Below, in pieces: positions 26,259 through 34,797 of a DNA stretch of 64,000 bases. A model generated the notes under the pieces. The model saw only the letters and a list, made by a program, of their open reading frames with translations. It had not been told where the DNA came from and ran no database searches. Source of the DNA: Magnetovibrio sp. (GTDB lineage: Bacteria; Pseudomonadota; Alphaproteobacteria; Rhodospirillales; Casp-alpha2); assembly GCA_002722175.1 (NCBI GenBank), contig PBKU01000014.1:97187-161186 (forward strand), given 5' to 3'. The stretch's first letter is position 1, and every line of letters begins with the position of its first letter. A program made the translations under genes and the position numbers.

Positions 26259-27389
26259 TTAAACGAGCTGAAGCCGATTGCCGTCAGCGCTGAACACAAT
26301 AATTTTATCGGGCACCAGGTAAAGCCGTACGTCATCACCAATGGCTACATCGTGGCCTTCAAAAGGTGTCGCCCGTGCAATAACTTGGTGGGCCTCGTCA
26401 TTTATAGTAACGTAGAGAAAGACGTCAGAACCAAGGTTTTCTTTATATGTAAGGCGCCCCAAAAAACAATTCTCGGCATTTTTCTTCTGTAAAGAGAGGT
26501 GCTCGGGACGGAGGCCTATAGATACGTCGCCTGCAACCGATTCTCTGAGGCGTCGAGAAAGGTTGACATTAAGACACGATAAAACGCCCGAAGGATCAGT
26601 CCTGCCCGGCAAAATGTTGATCTTTGGGCTGCCAACGAACTCTGCCACACGAATGTTTTTTGGATCATTGTAAACGTCATTAGGGGCACCAACTTGAAGA
26701 ATGTCACCATCTATCATCACCGCCATCCGGTCAGACATGGTCAATGCTTCAGCCTGATCATGTGTAACATATATGAAGGTTGTTTTCAGACTTCGATGCA
26801 AACCAGCTAGTTCGGCTCGCATATGCACACGGAGTCCTGCATCAAGGTTCGAGAGTGGTTCATCCATTAAAAAAGCAGCAGGCTTTCGGACCATTGCGCG
26901 ACCAAGGGCAACTCTCTGTCGTTGTCCTCCGGACAGTTGACCGGGTTTCCGATCAAGTAAATGCTCAATTTTTAGTGTCGCAGCTATTTCATTAACTACT
27001 TTACCAATCTTATCTACTTTTTCACGAGCCCCAGGGACGCAGGACCAAATAAGGGGGATTCTTTCAGCGAAGGATAAATCTCTTAGCTTAAGTGGAATTT
27101 CTAGGTTTTGGCGTACTGTCAAGTGAGGATAAAGTGCATAGGATTGAAAGACCATTGCCAGGTTACGGCGACTTGGTCTCAGATCGTTCACCTTCTTTCC
27201 AGCGATCATTACATTGACGGTAGTTTGGTTCTCAAGTCCTGCAATAATCCTTAATGTGGTTGACTTCCCGCATCCTGAAGGTCCCACGAGCGTTAGAAAT
27301 TCCCCATCGGCAACCTCGAGGTTAGTCGTATTGAGAACTCTGGAATTTCCAAAAACTTTTGTAACGCCGCTTAATGTAATGCTTGCCAA
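26259..27389 (-). CDS. CUT1 ABC transporter ATPase (UgpC/MalK/MsmK-like)
   Basis: 376 aa starting at a TTG (27389), with a perfect AGGAGG seven bases upstream; the nearby ATG at 27396 is in another frame and closes quickly. Walker A GPSGCGKST, Q-loop VFQSYALYPHLT, signature LSGGQRQRVALGRA, Walker B AAFLMDEPLSNLD, switch His THDQAEAL. A C-terminal OB-type regulatory domain (about 240-376) contains GLRPEHL. About 20 residues are inserted after the Q-loop helix (LSFAERIPLIWSCVPGAREK). First gene of the operon; energises uptake for the two permeases. Confidence 0.95.
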   Translation of the reverse strand: MASITLSGVTKVFGNSRVLNTTNLEVADGEFLTLVGPSGCGKSTTLRIIAGLENQTTVNVMIAGKKVNDLRPSRRNLAMVFQSYALYPHLTVRQNLEIPLKLRDLSFAERIPLIWSCVPGAREKVDKIGKVVNEIAATLKIEHLLDRKPGQLSGGQRQRVALGRAMVRKPAAFLMDEPLSNLDAGLRVHMRAELAGLHRSLKTTFIYVTHDQAEALTMSDRMAVMIDGDILQVGAPNDVYNDPKNIRVAEFVGSPKINILPGRTDPSGVLSCLNVNLSRRLRESVAGDVSIGLRPEHLSLQKKNAENCFLGRLTYKENLGSDVFLYVTINDEAHQVIARATPFEGHDVAIGDDVRLYLVPDKIIVFSADGNRLQLV

Positions 27390-27724
27390 AACTCATACCT
27401 CCTAAAGCAGCAAGATAGTATCAGGCAGAAAACAAGAAGTCTTAACATAGGCTGTCCCGTTATTGCCTAATGTTATACTACCATGAATTCTTTGTTTCAG
27501 CCAATAACAGACAAAATGAAAAAAGGGTTCACAGTTAATGTTAAAAAAGGCTACTGAAACGTCCCTAAGTAAAGCCTAAGAATGCGTCGTTAAAATAACC
27601 ATTTGGTGGACGGGTCTTTCATAACATCAACCCTGTCGAATAAGGGTAAGGTGATTCATCATAATTAAAAGCATGCAGGAAACCAGAAATTTCCAAAGCG
27701 GAATTTAGAAAACCCATAAATGCT
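27390..27724. other. Region upstream of the ABC operon
   Basis: 335 bases holding the ribosome-binding site and presumably the promoter of the leftward ABC operon, and the 3' flank of the leftward methyltransferase gene. No fold or gene is evident. Confidence 0.4.
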
Positions 27725-28564
27725 TTAAGTCGGCCTGTTTTTTATTAACCAAAGTTTCAACCATGCTCGCTCAAACAGCGACAGACGCAATTTGTCTGAC
27801 CGGGCAATAGAATTAACTTCAATATTTTGTCCTTCTCTTGGTCCCTTTTCAATCAAAATACTTGTTTCTGCGGTCCCAGCTTCCGAAAAATAAAGTTCTT
27901 TTGGGACAAATCGTTTATTATCACCCCCTAAAATCCCATAGCTCTTTAGAATATTTATTTTTTTAACTTCACTAAATTTACCGACATGTTCGCAGAGTTC
28001 ATCGGTGTTAATGACAATGTACGGCATCCAGTGCTTCCCATAATGGGCTTGACAGGACAATTCAGGGTCGAGGCAGGTTGCTCCCGCGTCTCGTGTCCTT
28101 ATCCGCATAATCAATGAATGTCTTGTCAATTCAATCAATGAATCCAAAAATCCCCATACATCTGTTTGATGCTGAATAACGTCGCGACTAAAGACAACAT
28201 CTGCCTGACCAAAACGTTCAAAGATCTGCCTTGTATTTTCTTTTATCCGAGAAAAATTTCCCTTTGGATATTTTTCCTTTGCAGCACGGAGGGCATTTTC
28301 GGAAACATCAAAGCCATGATATTTGCAGCGATATTTCTTTGTATTCAAATACCGGAAAAGTTCACCTGTTGCGCAGCCAACCTCGTAGATTTTTTGTTCT
28401 TTCATGTTATGTTTTTGGAAATATTCTTTGAGCAACCGGAGTTCATTAAAATATTCAAACTGTTTCAAAAATAGTGGTGTTGGGAAATAGGAAAACCAGT
28501 CGTACATTTTTACATGTCCGTCATCTTGCCAACCCTGAAAAAACAAATTTCGCTCTTCGGCCAT
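27725..28564 (-). CDS. Class I SAM-dependent methyltransferase
   Basis: 279 aa. Motif I IYEVGCATGELFRYL, acidic residue in YHGFDVSENALRAAKEKYP, motif III region QADVVFSRDVIQHQ. The N-terminal WQDDGHVKMYDWFSYFPTP is a helical cap. GGGAG precedes the ATG by nine bases. The neighbour across the divergent gap is a B12-binding radical SAM enzyme, then a GT-C-like membrane protein. The three may modify a lipid or glycan, but this is inference; the substrate is unknown. Confidence 0.85.
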   Translation of the reverse strand: MAEERNLFFQGWQDDGHVKMYDWFSYFPTPLFLKQFEYFNELRLLKEYFQKHNMKEQKIYEVGCATGELFRYLNTKKYRCKYHGFDVSENALRAAKEKYPKGNFSRIKENTRQIFERFGQADVVFSRDVIQHQTDVWGFLDSLIELTRHSLIMRIRTRDAGATCLDPELSCQAHYGKHWMPYIVINTDELCEHVGKFSEVKKINILKSYGILGGDNKRFVPKELYFSEAGTAETSILIEKGPREGQNIEVNSIARSDKLRLSLFERAWLKLWLIKNRPT

Positions 28565-29003
28565 ATTTAAGATCTCCCTTAATCAGGTTTGCTTCACGAT
28601 TATCATGTGACCATTTATCGTGTAGCGGCTTGCACGAACTTTTCGTGTTATTAAAGTTGAGGGTTCATCAAAAAAACATCCGGAAATTTGAACACTATTT
28701 ATTTGTTATACTTGAAACATAGAATAAAATCATACGCTCTACCAGTTAAACAAATTACTCTTGCCCCGGCACATGAGAATTTTATATTAATTACTTTTTA
28801 ATTATAAGCAGGGTGACGTGGCGAGTGCATGGAACCAAAGGGCCAAAGTAGGATTTAGTTTGTCTGAAGTAGAAAAATAATTTAATTAAATAATAATCCC
28901 CTTAATAGAAAAAGGCCTGAATCGATTTAATTGTAAATTTAGAGGTGAATCTTTATTAGGAAATGATAGAAAAAAAGAAGCTTTGTGCACAGGGGGGGTT
29001 GCC
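28565..29003. other. Divergent intergenic region with small hairpin
   Basis: 439 AT-rich bases between the methyltransferase and the radical SAM gene. It contains a perfect inverted repeat CACGAA-CTT-TTCGTG (28633-28647) that could be an operator or a weak hairpin. No gene is seen. Confidence 0.45.
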
Positions 29004-30542
29004 TTGAAAAATAAATCCTGGAAAATCTGCCTTATTAGGCCATCTATTCTGGTCCCTGCAAATAATCAGACTACAATGTTTACGCCCCCATTGGGGCTTG
29101 CCTACATTGCGGGTACGCTTCGTAATGAGGGGTATGATGTTAGTTTTATTGACGGTGTTGGTGAAGCTCTGGACACCCGGCATAAAGCGGAAAATGAATG
29201 CTATTTGTACGGTCTATCACTGAACGAGATTGTGGAAAAGGTGCCTCCAGATGCAAAGGTGATTGGTGTAGCATGTGGGTTTTCCTTTGAATGGCCTACC
29301 TGTAGGGACCTTGTCAGCCGTCTTCGTATTAAGTTCCCGAACGTACTTTTGATGGGTGGGGGAGAGCATATTACAGCCGTGCCAGTAGAAAGCATCGAAG
29401 GGAGTGACTTTGATTTGGGAGTCCTAGGAGAGGGTGAGGAGACAACCCTAGAAGTTGTTAATTCGTTCGTTAGCAGGAATTTTGACAAAAATGCAATCCA
29501 GGGTATAGTTTTTAAAGACCAAAATGGCAAGGCGGTTTGCAATCCCCGGCGCGCACGGAAAAGGAATATTGACGATATTCCGCTTCCAGCATGGGATCTT
29601 ACCCCAATTGAAAATTATCTGGAACGTGGTTATGGCTTTGGTGTAAATCGTGGGCGTTCCATGCCTTTAATGGCAAGTCGTGGTTGCCCCTATCAATGCA
29701 CCTTTTGTTCCAATCCATTGATGTGGACAACACGTTGGATAGCTCGGGATCCAGAGTTACTTCTGGACGAAATTGAAATATACCAAAAAAAATATGGTGC
29801 AGTTAATTTTGATTTTTATGATCTCACCGCAATCGTCAAGAAAGACTGGATCGTTAAGTTTTGTCAAAAGATTGCTGAGAGGGGGTTAACATTTACTTGG
29901 CAGCTGCCGAGTGGTACGCGCTCGGAAGCCATAGATGATGAAGTTGCAGGGTATCTCTTTCGATCAGGATGCCGAAACCTTTCTTATTCACCCGAAAGTG
30001 GTTCCAAGGGCGTGTTGGCACGCATCAAGAAAAAAATTAAAACGGAAGCTGTTATTTCCTCGATTATGAGCAGTTTTTCTCAGGGCATGAATGTCAAGTG
30101 CAATATAATTTTTGGATTTCCTGGGGAGACGTTAAAGGAAGTTCTTGAAAGTTACATTTTTATTGTTCGGATGGGTATTGCCGGAGCATATGATATTAGT
30201 GTTTGGGCGTTTTCTCCTTATCCAGGATCTGAGTTGTTTGAAAAAATTAGACGGGAAAAGAAGCTTGTACTAGACGACCGATATTATGATAGCCTCCGGT
30301 CTTACGCGGATGCTTCCAGGACCATATCATACAGTGAGCACTTCAGTGATAGAAAGCTAAAGGCTCTTCGTTGGATCGGGGTTGCTTTATTTTACTTTTC
30401 AGCCTGGCTGCGACGGCCAGTGCGCCCATTTAAAATGATACAAAACATTTTAAATGGAATACAAGAATCGCGATCTGAAATGGCTCTTGCCAATATGCTA
30501 AGACGTTCTAGACTTAAACAGGCTTTGCCTAAGGAAGACTAG
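29004..30542 (+). CDS. B12-binding-domain radical SAM enzyme
   Basis: 512 aa from a TTG at 29004 with a G-rich AGGGGGG six to seven bases upstream. The N-terminal cobalamin-binding domain (about 1-150) has PPLGLAYIAGTLRNEGYDV and LLMGGGEHITAVPVE. It is followed by the radical SAM core with the CxxxCxxC cluster motif CPYQCTFCSNP and downstream SAM-binding strands (LSYSPESGSKGVL, IIFGFPGET). Layout matches the BchE/HpnJ/HpnR-like class that methylates or rearranges unactivated carbons. The usual His of D-x-H-x-x-G in the B12 domain is not obvious; DGVGEALDT occupies that place, so cobalamin may bind base-off without a His ligand. Substrate unknown. Confidence 0.9.
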   Translation: MKNKSWKICLIRPSILVPANNQTTMFTPPLGLAYIAGTLRNEGYDVSFIDGVGEALDTRHKAENECYLYGLSLNEIVEKVPPDAKVIGVACGFSFEWPTCRDLVSRLRIKFPNVLLMGGGEHITAVPVESIEGSDFDLGVLGEGEETTLEVVNSFVSRNFDKNAIQGIVFKDQNGKAVCNPRRARKRNIDDIPLPAWDLTPIENYLERGYGFGVNRGRSMPLMASRGCPYQCTFCSNPLMWTTRWIARDPELLLDEIEIYQKKYGAVNFDFYDLTAIVKKDWIVKFCQKIAERGLTFTWQLPSGTRSEAIDDEVAGYLFRSGCRNLSYSPESGSKGVLARIKKKIKTEAVISSIMSSFSQGMNVKCNIIFGFPGETLKEVLESYIFIVRMGIAGAYDISVWAFSPYPGSELFEKIRREKKLVLDDRYYDSLRSYADASRTISYSEHFSDRKLKALRWIGVALFYFSAWLRRPVRPFKMIQNILNGIQESRSEMALANMLRRSRLKQALPKED

Positions 30543-30559
30543 GCCAAGTTGATAGCCTT

Positions 30560-32407
30560 CTATTTTTCCGGGTATGGCCACTTTTGTAAGATTTTCCAGC
30601 TGTCTTCCTGTTTTCTTATGAGATACGAAACCCTGTCCTGCAGAGGAGTCTTAAAATATTCTATGACATCTGGAGTAACGGAATGAACGAGAACCCAAGT
30701 TGGTCGCCCGTCGCTTGTTGTCAGCTGTTTGATTGATTCGTATGTTTGGCCGTGAAAGGCGGATAGGTAGGGAATAGTCCATCGGTTTGTAATGTAGCGC
30801 GCGATTACAGCGGATTCACCTGAGCCCTTGGGGTCAATATATACGAGTTGATCATTTTTCGGTACCATTTCAGCTAATTCTCTAGCTACATTTGTAAAGT
30901 GCGGCTTGAAGGGCTCCAGGTCAAAGCGTAGTTTTTTTACAAATATAAACGGAGCAATAAAGACAAGAACAGCGGGGAGCCAGGCAAATAACTTTAATTT
31001 TTTCTTTTCAAGGTCTAGCTGCCGCCACAAAAGGCCGCAGGAAGCTGCGATAAACAAAACGGCAAGCATCCCTAAATGGGTGTTATACCGCCAGAAAGAC
31101 ACCACGGTCAGGGCTTGATTTTCGCTAAACGAAGCAAGATAAGTAAAAAACAAAAATCCGTTATAGGCGAGGAATATTCCACCTGTTAGGATGGTTAATC
31201 GGTTAAAGGGAGTTGTTATCCTCAGAAAGGCACGTGCTCCTAAATAAGTAGCCACTGCCATTACACCAAAGAAACCAATTTTTTTTCCAGCAACTATAAG
31301 CATCTGAAGAAAGATCAGATGCATCTTGCTAACGTGCCACCTCTCAAATGGCATTATCTGTGCTTCAGTGCCATCAATCGAACCAAAATTAATGGTAACG
31401 TGGTAACGCCAGAGTGCATAAAAAATAAAGACTGGGACAAGAGTAGAAACTGCTAACTGAACTGCTTGACTAGACCGTATACTTTTATCTTGCCATGCGA
31501 CTAAAAGATACATCAGAGTAGCACTTCCGAGTAAAACGATATTAACCTGCTTGATATTTATTAAGGCAATGCTTGCTAACGTGACCTGCCAGGAAATCTG
31601 CCAGGCTTCTTTGTCTTTTCCTGATGCCTGGGCATTGAGGAGTGACCAGTACAAGTAGGTTGTAAAGCCAAGCACCACAGAAGTGCTTGTTTCTGCATAG
31701 GAAGTGAAAATTATTTTTTGGATAAAGGTAGGGTTTGTTATTGTCACGAATGCGACAGAAAAACCTGCTAGTTTCCATCCAATGGATTTTTTACCCTTAT
31801 ATCCAGCATTTTTTGCAGCAATTCGCATGACTAACATTCCGAAGGACAGCAAAAAGAGAAGATTTAGGACTCTGCCGCTACCATCTAAAAAAACTCCAGT
31901 GATTCGGCTGGAAAAATATGTCAGGTAAGGCCAACCATAGGGATAGGCAGGCAACATTTGAGTCCCGATAATTGGATTATCTAGCGAAGGAATATCATCA
32001 GTTAGCATCAAAAATCGGGGCGCTGGCAACCAGTGGGAAAATTCATCCCACTGGGATGGAGCCATTGCAGAGGCTATAAGGAGCAGAGGTGCGGCTAACA
32101 ATAGAATGCGAAATCCATGGAAAGCACTGATTTGGCCATCCCGATTATAAAGGAACCACGCAGCAAATGGCACCATAGCAACAATCCCCCAGGTTACTGC
32201 TTCAAGTGGTGACGCAAGGAAAATAGTTGTGATGGTGAATATGAGGGTGAGTGCACCCCACCCAAATACAAAATCTGCTTCGACGGGTCTGTTGCGTCCC
32301 ACCAAAACGCCTCCGATAGAAGAAAGGGTAAGCATAACGATAACTGCGCCGCCCAGGGTTAATAATTGATTGTATCCGTTAAAGAATAAGTTGAAGTAAT
32401 CGGGCAT
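30560..32407 (-). CDS. Polytopic membrane protein, GT-C glycosyltransferase-like
   Basis: 615 aa with about 12-13 hydrophobic helices and a soluble C-terminal domain (about 500-615). The first large periplasmic loop has an acidic motif SQWDEFSHWLPAPRF, in the position of the D-x-D/D-E motif of GT-C lipid-linked sugar transferases. The C-terminus is alpha/beta (LVYIDPKGSGESAVI, PTWVLVHSV). Converges with the radical SAM gene, with 17 bases between stops. Likely transfers a sugar from a polyprenyl-phosphate donor; evidence is architectural only. Confidence 0.68.
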   Translation of the reverse strand: MPDYFNLFFNGYNQLLTLGGAVIVMLTLSSIGGVLVGRNRPVEADFVFGWGALTLIFTITTIFLASPLEAVTWGIVAMVPFAAWFLYNRDGQISAFHGFRILLLAAPLLLIASAMAPSQWDEFSHWLPAPRFLMLTDDIPSLDNPIIGTQMLPAYPYGWPYLTYFSSRITGVFLDGSGRVLNLLFLLSFGMLVMRIAAKNAGYKGKKSIGWKLAGFSVAFVTITNPTFIQKIIFTSYAETSTSVVLGFTTYLYWSLLNAQASGKDKEAWQISWQVTLASIALINIKQVNIVLLGSATLMYLLVAWQDKSIRSSQAVQLAVSTLVPVFIFYALWRYHVTINFGSIDGTEAQIMPFERWHVSKMHLIFLQMLIVAGKKIGFFGVMAVATYLGARAFLRITTPFNRLTILTGGIFLAYNGFLFFTYLASFSENQALTVVSFWRYNTHLGMLAVLFIAASCGLLWRQLDLEKKKLKLFAWLPAVLVFIAPFIFVKKLRFDLEPFKPHFTNVARELAEMVPKNDQLVYIDPKGSGESAVIARYITNRWTIPYLSAFHGQTYESIKQLTTSDGRPTWVLVHSVTPDVIEYFKTPLQDRVSYLIRKQEDSWKILQKWPYPEK

Positions 32408-32740
32408 GCTGTTTTGATTCCCATCCTTAAACTATTATTATATTAGGAAAATATTGGTATAGGCCATAAGGGATTAAAGGTACAACGTCTTTTAATGCCA
32501 AGGGCTATTTCTAGAGATCAATTGAGGGTCAGGGAGCGTGGCCAAACGTCCAGTTAAAACTAATAAAGATAAAACTTGCAGGTATCAAAAAAAAAAATAA
32601 AGTAGAAAAAGCTCCGAGCAAACTATCACAGATAGCATGACTTGATTTTGAGTGTTGAAAAACATTATTCTCGATAGAATTGCATAGATGTCAATAAGCA
32701 GGCAACACTCTGACCCCTATGTATCAAATAGAGTTTTGTT
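32408..32740. other. Divergent intergenic region with poly-A run
   Basis: 333 bases between two diverging genes. Contains an A run of about 11-12 near 32590. An ATG at 32688 opens a frame that would join the downstream dioxygenase if one A were added to the A run at 32751; see the dioxygenase entry. Confidence 0.4.
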
Positions 32741-33865
32741 TTGTCCTCCCAAAAAAAGTGGAGTGCCGTCATTTCTGTTCTTGATCATATTCCTTCCAAA
32801 ATTGTGGGCTCTGCGGCTTGGCTTGGCAGAAACTTGGAACAGAGGACAGACGAATGGCTTGTTCATCTGTCAAGCGGGCAAATTGCCGAGTTAGAAGAAG
32901 CAGCGACGTACTTTCTTTCGCTCGGCTATGATCTTGGAAAGATCACTAAGGAGAACTTTCCGCTGCCTGAATTTTCAAACCATCTGGCCCGGCTTTCGGA
33001 CAAGCTGTTGAACGGGATCGGGTTCGAGGTGCTGCGGGGTCTGCCTGTCGCAAGGTATTCTCTCGAGATGACGGCTGCTATTTTCTGCGGCATTGGGGCT
33101 TACCTAGGGTCGGCTCGATCCCAAAATGCTGCAGGTCACATTTTGGGACATGTCCGGGATGTTGGATCAGATTCGAACGATCCAAACATCCGCATTTATC
33201 AAACCAATCGGCGACAAAACTTCCATACTGATAGCGCAGATGTGGTTGGGCTTCTATGTATAAGGGATGCGAAAGAGGGGGGCGAAAGCCTTCTGGTCAG
33301 TGCTGAGAGCATTTATAATCAAATGCGGGCAAGCCGACCCGACCTTTTAGAACATCTTTTCGATCCTATTGCAACGGATCGTCGAGGTGAGGTACCGTTT
33401 GGGAAGGAGCCGTTCATGACAATCCCTCCCTTGAGCTGGCATCACGGTAAGTTGACGATTTTTTATCAGCGTGAATACATTGACAGTGCTCAGCGGTTTT
33501 CCACAGCGATGCGCCTGACCCGGGAACACATCCAGGCACTGGACTATTTTGACCAATTGGCGAATGATCCTGTATTACATATTCGGATGCGGCTAATCCC
33601 GGGTGATATTCAGTTCGTTTATAATCATTCACAATTGCATGATCGCACAGCCTATATTGACTGGCCTGAGCAGGAAAACCGCCGTCACCTTTTACGGTTG
33701 TGGCTAGCCATGCCGGGAGATCGGGAGCTACCTGAATGCTTTAGACAAAGGTATGGTGACATCGAGGTCGGAAACCGTGGTGGAATCATAACTTCGGTAA
33801 CTGGGACATTGCGTGTGCCCGTCGACTTTCCTGACATAGCGGAAAAGAATAATATGCATAGCTAA
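32741..33865 (+). CDS. TauD/TfdA-family Fe(II)/2-oxoglutarate dioxygenase
   Basis: About 374 aa. Non-heme iron motif: H162 and D164 (NFHTDSADVVGLL) and the distal His in YNHSQLHDRTAY; the 2-oxoglutarate Arg is probably in RRHLLRLWLA near residue 335. Family members hydroxylate taurine, carnitine precursors and many small acids. The start is uncertain. The frame opens with TTG at 32741 without a ribosome-binding site. An ATG at 32688 in another frame could be the original start if the AAAAAAA at 32751-32757 has lost one A. Base composition here and in the next genes appears somewhat more GC-rich than in the flanks. Confidence 0.85.
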   Translation: MSSQKKWSAVISVLDHIPSKIVGSAAWLGRNLEQRTDEWLVHLSSGQIAELEEAATYFLSLGYDLGKITKENFPLPEFSNHLARLSDKLLNGIGFEVLRGLPVARYSLEMTAAIFCGIGAYLGSARSQNAAGHILGHVRDVGSDSNDPNIRIYQTNRRQNFHTDSADVVGLLCIRDAKEGGESLLVSAESIYNQMRASRPDLLEHLFDPIATDRRGEVPFGKEPFMTIPPLSWHHGKLTIFYQREYIDSAQRFSTAMRLTREHIQALDYFDQLANDPVLHIRMRLIPGDIQFVYNHSQLHDRTAYIDWPEQENRRHLLRLWLAMPGDRELPECFRQRYGDIEVGNRGGIITSVTGTLRVPVDFPDIAEKNNMHS

Positions 33866-34047
33866 GAGGTGAAAAAGGGATTTGTCAGCAATGCGACAAT
33901 TGAACGACAATAAAACCAGTTTGCAAGCTAAGTGTATTTCTCGGTTGCCTCTTAAACATACTCCACGTCGGTTTACTTTAACGGTTCTCTTGGATGATCA
34001 GGTAGAAGGTCCGTTTGCATAGTTTCAGAAAAATCCGGGTAAAGACG

Positions 34048-34401
34048 ATGAAACAATTACTTCCTTATCAGTTCTCTTCTAATTATATGGCATTCGCAAT
34101 CGATGGCTGATAGTATCAAAAAAGACCGGCTCCTTGCCGAAAAAGTATGTGCCGGGTGTCATGTGGTTCCGTCGGGGAGCAAATTTGGAGGGATTGGCTC
34201 ATCGATATCGTTTTTGGGCCTTCGCGGCCCACCTGATTGGCGTGAACGTTTTAAAACATTCTTTGCTCGACGGCCTAATGCTGCTTTCGTTGAGATAAAG
34301 GGGGTAACTCCAAAAAAAATCCAATAACCTATGCAAGAAAGATCACTTTACGTAAATCTGACATACAAGATTTGTTATAGTACGCTGAGACATTAGTATG
34401 A
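34048..34401 (+). pseudogene. Frameshifted small exported cytochrome c
   Basis: The central frame (34103-34327) encodes LLAEKVCAGCHVVPSG with the CxxCH heme motif. Both ends have shifted. At the 5' end ATG AAA at 34048 leads out of frame, but adding one A gives MKNNYFLISSLLIIWHSQS, a good signal peptide, in frame with the heme motif. At the 3' end the frame stops just after a run of eight A (34312-34319). With one more A it continues as NPITYARKITLRKSDIQDLL, then a TAG at 34378, then YAETLV, the usual C-terminus of small electron-transfer cytochromes. So two one-base losses in A runs and one nonsense codon. Base-calling error could explain the shifts but not the TAG. Confidence 0.75.
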
Positions 34402-34585
34402 CGATAGCCTTGTCTGCTGTCGTGACGGAGAGGCAAAAGAGATATAAGAGTTCTTCGACTTGTGCCGTGTTGCTCTTTTAGATTGCTCTAAGATAAGGGG
34501 CAAACTAGAGACCGACCTGTTGTAGCCGCTAACGTCGGCTGGTTGGAAAAGGGTTGCTGCTTTACATGCCTGGTTCAAGGGATAG

Positions 34586-34796
34586 TCAAGCTGATTTGGT
34601 CCGCATGAAACCTCGTATGCCTTCCCACCCATTCTCCCGGCCATAGCCTGATTGTTTCCAACCACCAACAGGGCTTTGGGCGGAAGCATTGAACTAGTTA
34701 TTTATATAAACAGTGCCGGCCGCTATCCGGTCTGCAATGCGTATGGCACGTGGCACGCCACGCGACTAGATCCCGCTGGCTATGACATAGTCGAAT
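34586..34796 (-). pseudogene. 3' remnant of an aldehyde dehydrogenase gene
   Basis: Read leftward from 34796, one frame gives IASGI(stop)SRGVPRAIRIAD, RIAAGTVYINN(stop)FNASAQ, SPVGGWKQSGYGRENGWEGI and RGFMRTKSA. This is the C-terminal 65-70 residues of an NAD-dependent aldehyde dehydrogenase, with two TAG codons where Trp and Tyr normally stand. The rest of the gene, including the catalytic Cys region, is missing. The remnant begins directly after the stop of the LeuB-like gene, which suggests a deletion joined them. It is distinct from the ALDH at the window start. Confidence 0.8.
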
Positions 34797-34797
34797 T

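Noticed and set aside
32580-32600. Long A run upstream of the dioxygenase
   Set aside because: A single low-complexity run in AT-rich DNA; no repeat or insertion boundary.
33891-34022. 43-codon rightward frame after the dioxygenase
   Set aside because: Short, no ribosome-binding site at a usable distance, no family resemblance; may be decayed DNA.
34393-34689. Leftward 98-codon frame
   Set aside because: It overlaps, in another frame, the clear ALDH C-terminal remnant, which explains the DNA better.
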